Origin: Chloroflexota bacterium
GTDB taxonomy: Bacteria; Chloroflexota; UBA6077; FW602-bin22; JACPRP01
Direction of reading: 5' to 3'
DNA length: 61,439 bases
Assembly (NCBI GenBank): GCA_016189905.1
Contig: JACPRP010000045.1
Coordinates: 1-61,439, forward strand
Below the pieces are notes generated by a model. That model saw only the letters and a program-made list of their open reading frames with translations. It searched no databases and had not been told where the DNA came from. Below are positions 19,162 through 29,700 of this stretch, one piece after another (positions within the stretch are counted from its first letter, which is position 1; each line of letters begins with the position of its first letter). A program made the position numbers and the translations under genes.

Positions 19162-19971
19162 ATGAGAGAGATCCACGTTAACGAGATCACTCAAACCGTC
19201 GCCCGGCTTTGCATTGAGGCCAATTACAATCTCTCCGAGGACATTCTTGCAGCGCTGCGCGAGGCCTGGCAGACTGAGGAATCCGCTCTCGGAAGAGACG
19301 TGCTCGAGCAGATCCTCAAGAATGCCGTGATTGCACAAAGCGAAAGCATCCCCATATGCCAGGATTGCGGATTTCCCGTTGTATTCGTCGAGCTTGGTCA
19401 GGACGTGCACATAGGCGGCGGTGATCTGTACCAGGCTATCGACGACGGCGTACGACGGGGATATGCCGACGGCTATCTACGCAGGCTGGGAGATCATACT
19501 CCGCCAGTGATCCACACCAAGATTGTGCAAGGTGAGGCCGTTAAACTATCCGTGATGACCAAGGGCGCCGGGAGCGAAAACATGAGCGCGTTGGCAATGC
19601 TCACCCCAGCCGACGGCACCAAAGGAATAATCGACTTCGTCGTGCGTACGGTCGATCGGGCCGGAGCTAACGCGTGTCCTCCAATCATAGTGGGACTTGG
19701 GATTGGCGGTACTGCTGAGAAGACAATGTTACTGGCAAAGAAGGCGCTGCTGCGGAAGGTGGGAGAGAAGAACGTCGACCCACGCCTAGCGGAAATAGAG
19801 GACGAAATATTGTGGCGAGTCAACGCGCTGGGGATCGGCCCGCAGGGCTTTGGCGGCCGCACCACAGCATTGGCTGTCCATCTCGAAGCGTTCGCTACTC
19901 GCATTAGCAGCCTGCCAGTAGCCGTGAACATCCAATGTCACGCGTCGAGGCACAAGGAAGCTACCTTGTAG
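19162..19971 (+). CDS. class I fumarate hydratase/tartrate dehydratase alpha subunit
   Basis: This 269-residue protein matches the alpha subunit of two-subunit iron-sulfur hydro-lyases (fumarase class I, L-tartrate dehydratase). Visible signatures are PICQDCGFPVVFVELGQDVHI, the KGAGSENMSALAML glycine motif and ACPPIIVGLGIGGTAEK, with Cys residues suited to a 4Fe-4S cluster. The alpha subunit normally pairs with a beta subunit encoded directly downstream, but the next gene is a convergent MFS transporter and no beta gene is in the window. The start is uncertain among a TTG at 19150 and ATGs at 19156 and 19162; the last fits family N-termini best. It may act on the dicarboxylates imported nearby. 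Confidence 0.85.
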   Translation: MREIHVNEITQTVARLCIEANYNLSEDILAALREAWQTEESALGRDVLEQILKNAVIAQSESIPICQDCGFPVVFVELGQDVHIGGGDLYQAIDDGVRRGYADGYLRRLGDHTPPVIHTKIVQGEAVKLSVMTKGAGSENMSALAMLTPADGTKGIIDFVVRTVDRAGANACPPIIVGLGIGGTAEKTMLLAKKALLRKVGEKNVDPRLAEIEDEILWRVNALGIGPQGFGGRTTALAVHLEAFATRISSLPVAVNIQCHASRHKEATL

Positions 19972-19993
19972 TTAGCGTCGGCTATTCCTCCGC

Positions 19994-21181
19994 TCATGCC
20001 CTCTCTTCCACAGCCATCGCCCTCGATGGCTCGGTCACAAACAAAACGAACACGGCCGATAGCGCAGCGAGGGCCGCGACGAAGACAAAAACGTACCTTA
20101 TGCCAAAGGCGTCCGAGATGTGGCCGGAAGCGATCGTGCTCAGGCTTCCACCCAGCATGGTTACGGCGTTAACCGTGCCGAGGGCAAAGCTGCGGCTGGA
20201 AACGGGAATCACGTCCACCGTGTAGGAAATGACCACCGCCAGCGATGTGCCTACCGAGACACCCAGCAACAGAATGCCGAAGGGGGCCAATCCCACGTCG
20301 GCGAGAAGGGGAAATGCTGAGAGGGTGAAAGCGCTGATGATGCTTACGGTCGCGATCACGACCTTGCGGCCGAATCTATCGGACAGCAGGCCGGCGATAG
20401 GGACGACCGGTATGCTGGCGCCATTCATCAAGGCGATGGCCAGGCCGCCGTATGATAGCTCGGCACCCAACTCCTTGACGATATAAAGAGGTAAGAAAGA
20501 GTACATAGACAGGTTCCCTGCGATTATCAGCGCCCCGCAAAGCCCCAACAACATCGCTGATCGGTTCAAGAAAACCTGCCGCATCGTGGCGGAAACCGGC
20601 CGAGAGATAGTTTGCGCTCCAGGCGGCTCTCTCACAACACGCCAGAAGACGAAGGCGATCACAAGCACCGGGATCCCGACGACGAAGAAGAGTGGCCGCC
20701 AGCCCAGCGATGGCAGGATCAGCGCCGCTAGGAGCGGCGCGATCAGCTTGCCCGAGGCGGCGCCGCCCATATGTATCCCGATGGCCTTTCCTCTCTCATT
20801 TTCAGGAAAGTACGCGCTAAGCAGCGAGACGCCGGCGGCAAAGTAGGCGCTGAAAGCGATGCCGGTTAGAATGCGAATAGCGGCGATCACTTCAAAGCTG
20901 CCACCGAGCGTCGTCAGCAACAACGAGAGCGATAGAAGCACGAGGCCAGCCGCGATCAGCGGCACCTTCCTAACCCTGTCAGCCAGGTAACCGCCGATGA
21001 TCACGGTCGCCCCAAACCCGAGGTCATAAGCCGACGCGAGGAAGCCCGCCTGGGCATAGTTCAGCCCAAGCTGATCCTTCAGCAGGGGCATAGCCGGTGG
21101 CAGCACCTGCCGCGCCGTGTGATAGAAGCCGTAGACTAAGCAGCACGCGGCCAAAACGCTGTGCTGGTATCTCCATCTCAC
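19994..21181 (-). CDS. MFS transporter (paralogue A)
   Basis: This protein of about 395 residues has twelve predicted membrane helices and MFS motif A (GGYLADRVRKVPL; AGLLSDRFGRKVV in the second half). It is clearly paralogous to the divergently transcribed MFS protein next door: VLAACCLVYGFYHTARQVLPPAMPLLKDQL aligns with VLAVCCAAFGLYHATRQIVPPAVPLLKDQF. The GTG at 21181 is preferred because GGAGGG precedes it and the resulting N-terminus (xRWRY) matches that of the paralogue. The substrate is unknown; both genes probably arose by inverted duplication. It converges on the fumarase-alpha gene with only 22 bp between. Confidence 0.87.
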   Translation of the reverse strand: MRWRYQHSVLAACCLVYGFYHTARQVLPPAMPLLKDQLGLNYAQAGFLASAYDLGFGATVIIGGYLADRVRKVPLIAAGLVLLSLSLLLTTLGGSFEVIAAIRILTGIAFSAYFAAGVSLLSAYFPENERGKAIGIHMGGAASGKLIAPLLAALILPSLGWRPLFFVVGIPVLVIAFVFWRVVREPPGAQTISRPVSATMRQVFLNRSAMLLGLCGALIIAGNLSMYSFLPLYIVKELGAELSYGGLAIALMNGASIPVVPIAGLLSDRFGRKVVIATVSIISAFTLSAFPLLADVGLAPFGILLLGVSVGTSLAVVISYTVDVIPVSSRSFALGTVNAVTMLGGSLSTIASGHISDAFGIRYVFVFVAALAALSAVFVLFVTEPSRAMAVEERA

Positions 21182-21347
21182 GCAGAACAAATCCCTCCAT
21201 CCAGGCAATTGCGACTCGCATCATAGCAGAGCGCTGGCTAACAATCAACCGCAATGCCAGTCGAACCTACGATCGGTAGTTGATTTATAGGTGCATCTCA
21301 GCTATTATGCACAGGACATTTCCATCGACGCCGAAGGATGTTTGCCT

Positions 21348-22553
21348 GTGAAGTGGAGATACGAGTACAGGGTGCTGGCCGTCTGCTGTGCGGCGTTTGG
21401 CCTGTATCATGCAACGCGACAGATAGTGCCCCCGGCGGTCCCGCTCCTGAAAGATCAGTTCGACCTGACGTATACCCAGGCGAGCATTCTCTCCTCGGCC
21501 TTCGACATCGGATATGGAATGACGCTGATCGTCGGCGGCTTCATCGGCGATCGGGTCAAGAAAGTACCCCTCGTGGTAGCCGGCCTCATCGGCTTATCTA
21601 TCATGCTCATCCTGACGCCGCTGGCCAATAGCTTTTGGTCCTTTGCCGCCATCCGCATGCTCACCGGCGTGGCGTTCAGCACCTATTTCACTTCCGGCCT
21701 CTCGACCTTGAGCTCGTACTTCCCTGTGAGCGAGCGGGGGAAGGCGCTTGGCATACACATGGGCCTGGGCGCGGGCTCAGGGAAGCTGTTCGCGCCGTTG
21801 ATCGCGGGCCTCATTCTACCGGTGCTGGGCTGGCATCCCCTTTTCTACCTGCTGGGAATCCCAGCGATCCTGACCGCTTTCGTCTTCTGGCGGGTGGTCA
21901 AGGAGCCTAAGGTAGATATGGCGACGATTTCTCGGCCCTCGACCACGGCCATCTTCAGTAACGTCTTCGGCAACAGGTCGCTGTTCGTGCTGGGATTGTG
22001 CGGCGCGCTGGTCATTTCAGGCAACCTGTCGCTCTATCCGTTCTTGCCCATCTACCTCGTTCAGGAAATGGGCGCGGATCTTGCCTACGGCGGCTTTGCC
22101 ATCGCCTTTCTGAATGGGGTTAGCATTCCTTTCGTGCCGATCGCCGGCACCCTATCCGACCGGTTCGGGCGCAGGGCCGTCATCTTCACCCTGAGTGTTT
22201 GCAGCGCGCTCGTCCTATATATCTTCCCGATGCTGTCAGGTGGAATACAGGTTCTGCTGGGCATCGCCGTGATGGGGGCGGTCGTCGGCACAGCGTTCTC
22301 GGTCATTCTATCGTACGTTGTCGATACGACCCCGAGCACATATCGCGGCCTGGCCCTGGGCTACTCCAACACGATCACCGTGCTGGGCGGGGCGATCGGC
22401 TCGACCGCATCTGGCTATATCTCGGACCTGTTCGGTGTGAGGGCCATTTTTGTTTTTGTGGCGTCGCTGGCCCTGCTGGCTGCGCTGGTCGTGCTGCTGG
22501 TTGCCGCGCCGAAGCCTGCTATTGCAGCGCAAAGCGAACTTTCCCGCAGTTAA
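21348..22553 (+). CDS. MFS transporter (paralogue B)
   Basis: This 401-residue transporter has twelve hydrophobic segments and the MFS loop motifs GGFIGDRVKKVPLV and AGTLSDRFGRRAV. It is the divergent sister of the MFS gene at 19994-21181. The GTG at 21348 has an AAGGA site and gives the same xKWRY N-terminus as the sister; the in-frame ATG at 21291 lacks a site. The short shared upstream region (about 166 bp between the chosen starts) could hold a common control site, but no clear operator was seen. The substrate cannot be assigned. Confidence 0.87.
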   Translation: MKWRYEYRVLAVCCAAFGLYHATRQIVPPAVPLLKDQFDLTYTQASILSSAFDIGYGMTLIVGGFIGDRVKKVPLVVAGLIGLSIMLILTPLANSFWSFAAIRMLTGVAFSTYFTSGLSTLSSYFPVSERGKALGIHMGLGAGSGKLFAPLIAGLILPVLGWHPLFYLLGIPAILTAFVFWRVVKEPKVDMATISRPSTTAIFSNVFGNRSLFVLGLCGALVISGNLSLYPFLPIYLVQEMGADLAYGGFAIAFLNGVSIPFVPIAGTLSDRFGRRAVIFTLSVCSALVLYIFPMLSGGIQVLLGIAVMGAVVGTAFSVILSYVVDTTPSTYRGLALGYSNTITVLGGAIGSTASGYISDLFGVRAIFVFVASLALLAALVVLLVAAPKPAIAAQSELSRS

Positions 22554-22834
22554 TCAGCCTCTCTCTATCGAGATAGATACAAGGAGGCTTTCCGACGATT
22601 GACTCTCTTCATGTAATATGATAAGTTACCACTCGGTTACTAGGACTCAACTCATTTGCCTTGCGTGGATAACCAAGAACACTCGTTCGCAGGATTGCAT
22701 CATCGCCTGCGTGCTGGCCGCACTGACTCTTATTATAGTGCTGACGCGATACGCCACCTCACCGGGCTTGGTCACTCTGGGCAAGACGTCAACTGCCGCT
22801 TCAACGCAGGGGAGCCAGGCACAAGGAGGTTGTT

Positions 22835-23650
22835 ATGAGCGTCGATTTGGGCTTCCTCGTTTTGTCTTTGATCGCGATTATCGGCCTCTACTTCCTCTTC
22901 AAGAATTCGTTTCGCAAGCGCCAGGCGTACGAGCAGTCCTGGCGCGAGCTGGCCGACCGCAACGGTCTGCATTTCGAGCTGCAGGAGACGATGGCGTCGC
23001 TTGCCGACGGCACTTACTCAAAGCGACCCGCCTTCAAGATCAAGGTCAAGAAGGGTTTGGCGCCGGCCGCATCGCCAGAAGCGATCAAAGAGATGTTCCA
23101 GAAGACGACGGAACAGATAACCGGTGACTACCGCGGCCATCCAATCAAGGTGGGCCTGCGCAGCACCAGCGCGGACGACACTCACGTGCACACCTATCAC
23201 GAAGATCTGCGGCTGCCATACACGTGGATCGTCACTGCCTTCTCGAGAACCGGCGACGATACCTTTGCGCTGCGGGAGCGCAATCGATGCAGTGTGCTCG
23301 ATCGACCCCACTACCGCTGGCGCTTTGATGTTCCCGGCAAGGCGCTAGACAAGACCGCCGCGACGGACTCGAAGCTCATCGAGACACAAACAGGCGATCC
23401 TGATTTCGACCGGCGCTTCCATCTTGAAAGCTATCCGCAAGAGTTCGCTACGCGCGTACTCGGCTCGTTTGAACGTGAGAAACTCCTGCGCGCTGACCAG
23501 CCGATCGAGCTCAAGCTCGAGGGCAACGAGCTCATGTTCCTGCAAAAAGACATTCTTACCGATGTCAGTTACCTGCAGTCCCTCTTGGATATGACCGCCG
23601 ATCTCGCAGAGGCGATCGAGCAGGTCTGGCAGGAAGCGAACCAGCTTTGA
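22835..23650 (+). CDS. membrane-anchored protein of unknown function
   Basis: This 271-residue protein starts with one hydrophobic helix (LGFLVLSLIAIIGLYFLF) followed by a basic stop-transfer (KNSFRKRQ), so it is probably anchored with the bulk in the cytoplasm. The rest is soluble and charged; a run near the C-terminus (LQSLLDMTADLAEAIEQVWQEA) looks helical. No family was recognised. The ATG at 22835 has a strong CAAGGAGG site. It precedes the giant NHL/DUF11 gene by 67 bp in the same direction, so the two may be co-transcribed, although no shared function is evident. Confidence 0.75.
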   Translation: MSVDLGFLVLSLIAIIGLYFLFKNSFRKRQAYEQSWRELADRNGLHFELQETMASLADGTYSKRPAFKIKVKKGLAPAASPEAIKEMFQKTTEQITGDYRGHPIKVGLRSTSADDTHVHTYHEDLRLPYTWIVTAFSRTGDDTFALRERNRCSVLDRPHYRWRFDVPGKALDKTAATDSKLIETQTGDPDFDRRFHLESYPQEFATRVLGSFEREKLLRADQPIELKLEGNELMFLQKDILTDVSYLQSLLDMTADLAEAIEQVWQEANQL

Positions 23651-23717
23651 CGACACTCCGGTGGCCCAAGGGCCCTTCACCAGGTCACTGACGAAGTCGT
23701 CCTAGCTTGCGCAGATT

Positions 23718-26700
23718 GTGAGGTTTGACGTGAATACCTGGCTGCGACCGCTCGGATTATTCCTGACGCCCATCCTGATTGCCCTAGTGGTTTTGCTCTC
23801 GGGATATGCGATCGGCTTGTCGGCGCCTGAGGAGCCTCTGGTGGGCAGCAGAGCTATCGGCCGCACCGGTCAGACCGAAGACGGCGGGCAACCGTTCTCG
23901 ACGTCGACCGCCAGCGTTATGCTGAGCAGTGGGACCGTTCTGACCGCCACAAAGGCCGTCAACGCGGCCATAGCGGCGCCTGGTGATATTCTAACCTATA
24001 CCATCACTCTAACCAACTCCGGCGACACGGCTACGACCGGCGTGCGGTTGGTAGATATCGTGCCGGCCAATGTCACCTACATCACCAACTCGGTATCTGC
24101 CTCCACGGGTACTGCGACCTACCAGGATGGAGACGTCTATGTGACCGACCGCGACCTCAACCGCGTCCAGAGGTTCAACTCGACCGGCGGCTTTATCGCA
24201 AAATGGGGTAGCTTAGGCGGCGACAATGGCCAATTCGGCGACAGTAGTCCGATCGGGGTGGCTGTGGATGGCAATGGTGACGTCTATGTAGCGGACTATG
24301 GCAACAGCCGCATTCAGAAGTTCAGCTCGACCGGGAGCTTCATTACAAGCTGGGGGACTTACGGCAGCGGTGACGGCCAATTCAATAATCCGATGGGCAT
24401 AGCTGCGGACAGCAATGGCAACGTCTATGTCACGGATTTCACGCTCCACCGCGTTCAGAAGTTCGATTCGAGTGGCAATTTCGTCGCTAAGTGGGGCACC
24501 CGAGGCGCCGGCAACGGCCAGCTCAATTTCCCGTATGGGATAACACTGGACAGCAGTGGCAACGTCTATGTGGCGGACTATGGTAACCACCGCATTCAGA
24601 AGTTCGGCCCCGCTGGCAGCTTCATAATGAAGTGGGGCAGCTACGGCACCGGGGACGGACAGTTCACCGGCGCGTTTGGCGTAGCCGTGGATGGCAGCCA
24701 CAACGTTTATGTGGTGGACGCCAACAATGACCGCATTCAGAAGTTCGACGCGGCCGGCAACTTCATCACCAAGTGGGGCAGCACCGGCTACGGTGACGGC
24801 CAGCTAAGCTGGCCGAACGGTATCGCCGTGGACAGCGTTGGCGACGTGTATGTGACAGACGGCGGCAATAATCGCGTTCAAAAGTTCGATTCGGCTGGCA
24901 ACTTCATCACTAAGTGGGCTAGCTACGGCACCGGCGATGGCCTGTTCTCCTGGCCGGCCCTAGTCGCGGTTGGTGGTCGCGCCATCGTCTGGAACGGCGA
25001 TGTCGGCGTTGGCTCGCCCGTGACAATCACGTTCCAGGCGCGAGTTAATTCTGAGGCGGCCGAAGGCACCGTGATCAGCAACACGGCTCAGATCGACGAT
25101 GGCCGCAATCCGCCGTTTTCGACGACGGTCGCCAGAACGACGGTGAACGACAGGGCTTCTCTCACCGCTACCAAGTCCGTTAACGCCGCGACGGCGATGC
25201 CAGGCGACGTCTTAACCTATACCATCATCATCGCCAACTCTGGTAACGCGAACGCGACCGGCGTACGCCTGACCGATACTTTGCCGCCGTATGTTTCCTA
25301 CGTGGATAACTCGGCATCCGTCTCGGCGGGCAACATGAGCTTTGACGGCGACGTCTACGTCGCCGACTATTCGAACAGCCGGATTCAGAAGTTCGACACG
25401 GATGGCACCTTCATCACGAAGTGGGGCAGTTACGGCAGCGGCAACGGCCAGTTCAGTTGGCCATTTCGTGTGGCCGTGGACGACAACCACAACGTTTATG
25501 TTGTGGACGACGGCAACAACCGCCTTCAGAAGTTCGACGCGACCGGCAGCTTCATCACCAAATGGGGTAGCCAGGGCAGCAGCGATGGGCAGTTCAACTG
25601 GCCACTCGGCGCGGCCGTGGATGGGGACGGCAATGTCTACGTCGTGGACGCCGGCAACAACCGCGTTCAGAAGTTCGGTCCGACCGGCAGCTTCATCACC
25701 AAATGGGGCAGTCAGGGCAATGGCGACGGGCAGTTCAACTGGCCACACGGCGCGGCCTTGGACGGGGACGGCAACGTTTACATTGCGGATTTTGGCAACC
25801 ATCGCGTTCAGAAGTTCAGCTCCACGGGCACTTTCCTCGGCAAGTGGGGCAGCTACGGCAGCGCAGACGGCCAGTTCTCCGGGCCGTACGGGGTCGGGGC
25901 AGACGGCACGGGCAGCATCTATGTGGCGGACTATTACAACAACCGCGTTCAAAAGTTCGACTCAAGCGGTAGCTTCCTCGCGAAGTGGGGCGGCTACGGC
26001 AGCGCAGACGGCCAGTTCCGCTGGCCGAGTGACGTGGCGGTGGACGCCAACGGCAACGTCTACGTGGCGGACGAGGACAACAACCGCGTACAGAAGTTTA
26101 GTTCGGCCGGCAGCTTCATTGCTAGGTGGAGTAACCAAGGCAGCGGCGATGGCCAACTCGATGGCCCAACCGGGATTGCCCTTGGTAGCCCGCACAACCT
26201 CATCTGGAGTGGCGCGGTCAGTGTCGGGATGCCAATCACGATCACCTTCCGGGCACGGGTCAACGCGCTGCTGGATCCCGGTACGATCATTGGCAACGTG
26301 GCTACGCTTGCTGATGGCACCGGCATTACCTTCGCCACCAACGCGGTAAGCACCACTGTAACCGGCGCACCTGACCTGTCATCTGCGACCAAGACGGCCA
26401 GCACTGCCACCACCCGTCCGGGCGACATAATAACGTACACTATCGTACTGACTAATACCGGCACCGAGAACGCCACATCGGCCCGTATCACCGATGCCCT
26501 GCCGTCCGAGGTGACCTACGCCGGCTCCTCCGCCACATCGGGTAGTGTAACCTATACCGACGGCGCCGTCAGGTGGAACGGGCCGGTGACAGTGGGCACC
26601 AACGTGGCGATCGTCGTCACCGCAACCGTAGGCTCACCGCTGACCAATGGCACGGTGATCAGCAACGCCGCTCAAATCGATGACGGCCGCGACCCGCCCT

Positions 26701-29700
26701 TCTGGACGCCGCCGGCAAGCACCACCGTGACCAGCGCACCCGACCTGTCGACTTCGACCAAGACAGCCAGAACATTCGTGGGCCCGGGGGGCATGCTGAC
26801 GTACACCATCGTGCTGACCAATACCGGCACCGAGAACGCCATGTCGGCACGGGTTACTGATACGCTGCCGTCCGCACTGACCTACGTCGGCTCTTCCGTC
26901 TCCTCCGGCAGTATCGCGTACACCGCCGGCGCCATCAGGTGGAACGGGCCAGTCACGGTAGCTACCCCCGTCAGGATTGTCATCACCGCCACTGTGAGCG
27001 CACAACTGGCTAACGGCACGGTCATTAGCAACACCGCTCAAATCGACGACGGTCACAATCCGCCCTTCTCGACAACGCCGGCCGCAACCACGTTCGGCCT
27101 CTCTATTTTGAACGGCACAATGTCCGCCAGCGCGGGTTCCGCGACTCCGGGCAACCTCTTGACCTACACCATCGTGATCACTAACCTGGGCAACGTGGAC
27201 GCGATTGGCGCTAAGCTCACCAGCACGATTCCGGCGCAGAGCGCCTACATTCCTGGCTCGGCGTCGGCCTCGACCGGTAGCCCTAACTTCCAGGGGAACA
27301 TCTATGTGCTGGACCAAACTAACCGCATTCAGAAGTTTGACCCGAATATCAGTTTCCTCGGCACTTGGGGCAGCGGCGGCGCTGGCGATGGACGGTTCAA
27401 CAGTCCCTATGGCGTGGCCGTGGATAGCAGTGGCAACGTCTACGTCGCTGACTCAGGCTTTGACCGCATTCAGAAATTCGACGCGAATGGCAGCTTCGTC
27501 TCCAGATGGAACACCTCGAGCAGCGGCAGCGACCAGAGCAGCTTCCCAGAAGGCGTGGCGGTGGACGCCAGCGGCAATGTCTTCGTCGCGGACTATGGCA
27601 ACAACCGTATTCAGAAGTTCGACCTTAATGGCAATTTCGTCGCCAAGTGGGGCGGCTACGGCAGCGGCGACGGCCAGTTTAACTGGCCGAACGGCATAGC
27701 CGTGGACAGCAGCGGCAATGTCTACGTGGCAGACACGTTCAACAACCGCATTCAGAAGTTCGACCCGAATGGCACCTTCATCGCTAAGTGGGGCAGCTAC
27801 GGCACCGCCGACGGACGGTTCAACCAGCCGTACGATGTGGCAGTAGACGGCAACGGCAACGTCTACGTCGCGGACACCATCAACCAGCGCATTCAGAAGC
27901 TCGACGCAAATGGTGTCTTCATCGCCCAATGGGGCAGCCCCGGGTTCGGCGACGGCCAGTTCCGCGGGCCAGAGGGCGTGGCGGTGGACGCCAGCGGCAA
28001 TGTCTTCGTCGCGGACTATGGCAACAACCGTATTCAGAAGTTTGACCCGAATGGCACCTTTCTCGCCAAGTGGGGCAGCTCCGGCAGCGGTGACGGCCAG
28101 TTCACCGGCGCACAAGGCGTGGCAGTGGATGCCAGCGGGAACGTCTACGTGGTGGACTACGGGAACGACCGCATTCAGAAGTTCGATACGAATGGTGCCT
28201 TCCTCACCAAGTGGGGCCGCGACGGCTACGGCAAGGGGGAGTTCGACCGTCCTAGTGGCGTGGCGGTAGACGGCAACGGCAACGTCTACGTGGCGGACCC
28301 CTACAACGAGCGCATTCAGAAGTTCGATACGAATGGCAACTTCATCGCCAAGTGGGGCAGCTCCGACTACACCAGCGGCGAATTCGACGGGCCCAGCGGC
28401 GTGGCGGTAGATGGCAGTGGCAACGTCTACGTGGCGGACACAGGCAACGACCGCATTCAGAAATTGGACCCCAATGGCATCTTCCTTGCCAAGTGGGGCA
28501 GCTACGGCAGCGGCGACGGCCAGTTCGTCGACGCGCGAGGCGTGGCGGTTGATGGCAGCGGCAACGTCTACATAGCGGACCCATTGAACAACCGCATTCA
28601 GAAGTTCGACCCGAGTGGCGCCTTCCTCGCCAAGTGGGACAGTTACGGCACCGGCAACGGCCAGTTCCGCGGGCCAGAAGGCGTGGCGGTAGACGGCATC
28701 GGCAACGTATACGTAGCGGACACGCTCAACAACCGCATTCAGAAGCTAGATCCGAGTGGCGCCTTCCTCGCCAAGTGGGGCGGCTACGGCACCGACAACG
28801 GCCAGTTCCGGTTACCAAAAGGCGTGGCAGTGGACGGCGGCGGCAACGTTTACGTGGCGGACAACAACAACAACCGCGTCCAGAAGTTCGACCCGGATGG
28901 CAACTTCATCACCAAGCGGGCCAGCCAGGGCACTGGCGACGGCCAGTTCAACAGACCTCATAGCGTAGCGGTGGACCATGTTAGTGGCGTCGTCACCTGG
29001 AACGGGAGAGTTGATGCTGGGGGAACAGTCACGATCACCTTCAGGGCACGCGTCAGATCACCGCTGGATCACGGCACGCCGATTACTAACGTCGCTACGA
29101 TCGACGACGGCGCTGGCGTCACCTTACCCACTAACACGGTCAGCACTACCGTGACCAGCGCGCCTGATCTCTCCTCTTCGACCATGGCGGGCACCACTGG
29201 CACCGTCGGCCCGGGTGGCACGGTCACGTACACCATCGTGCTGACCAACTCGGGTTCCGAGAACGCCGTCTCGGCTCGCGTTACCGATTCCCTTCCATCG
29301 CAGGTGTCCTACGTCAGCTCTTCAGCCTCGTCCGGCACCCCGGCTCATAGTGGCGGTGTGCTCACGTGGAACGGGCCGGTCACGGTAGGCACCCCCGTCA
29401 GGATTATCATCACCGCCACTGTGAGCACGCAACTGGCTAACGGCACCGTGTTCAGCAACACCGCTCAAATCGACGACGGCCAGCAGCCACCCTTCCAGAC
29501 CTCGCCGGTCGGAACCAGATTTGGCTTCCCTGCTCTAACCGCCACCGAGGCCGCCAATGCGGCTTCGGCGATGCCAGGTGACATTCTAACCTACACCATC
29601 ATCATCACTAACGCAGGCTACATGGACGCGACCGGCGCGCGTCTGACGACCACCATTCCCGTCCACGCCGCCTACGTTCCTGGCTCAGCATCGGCCTCCA

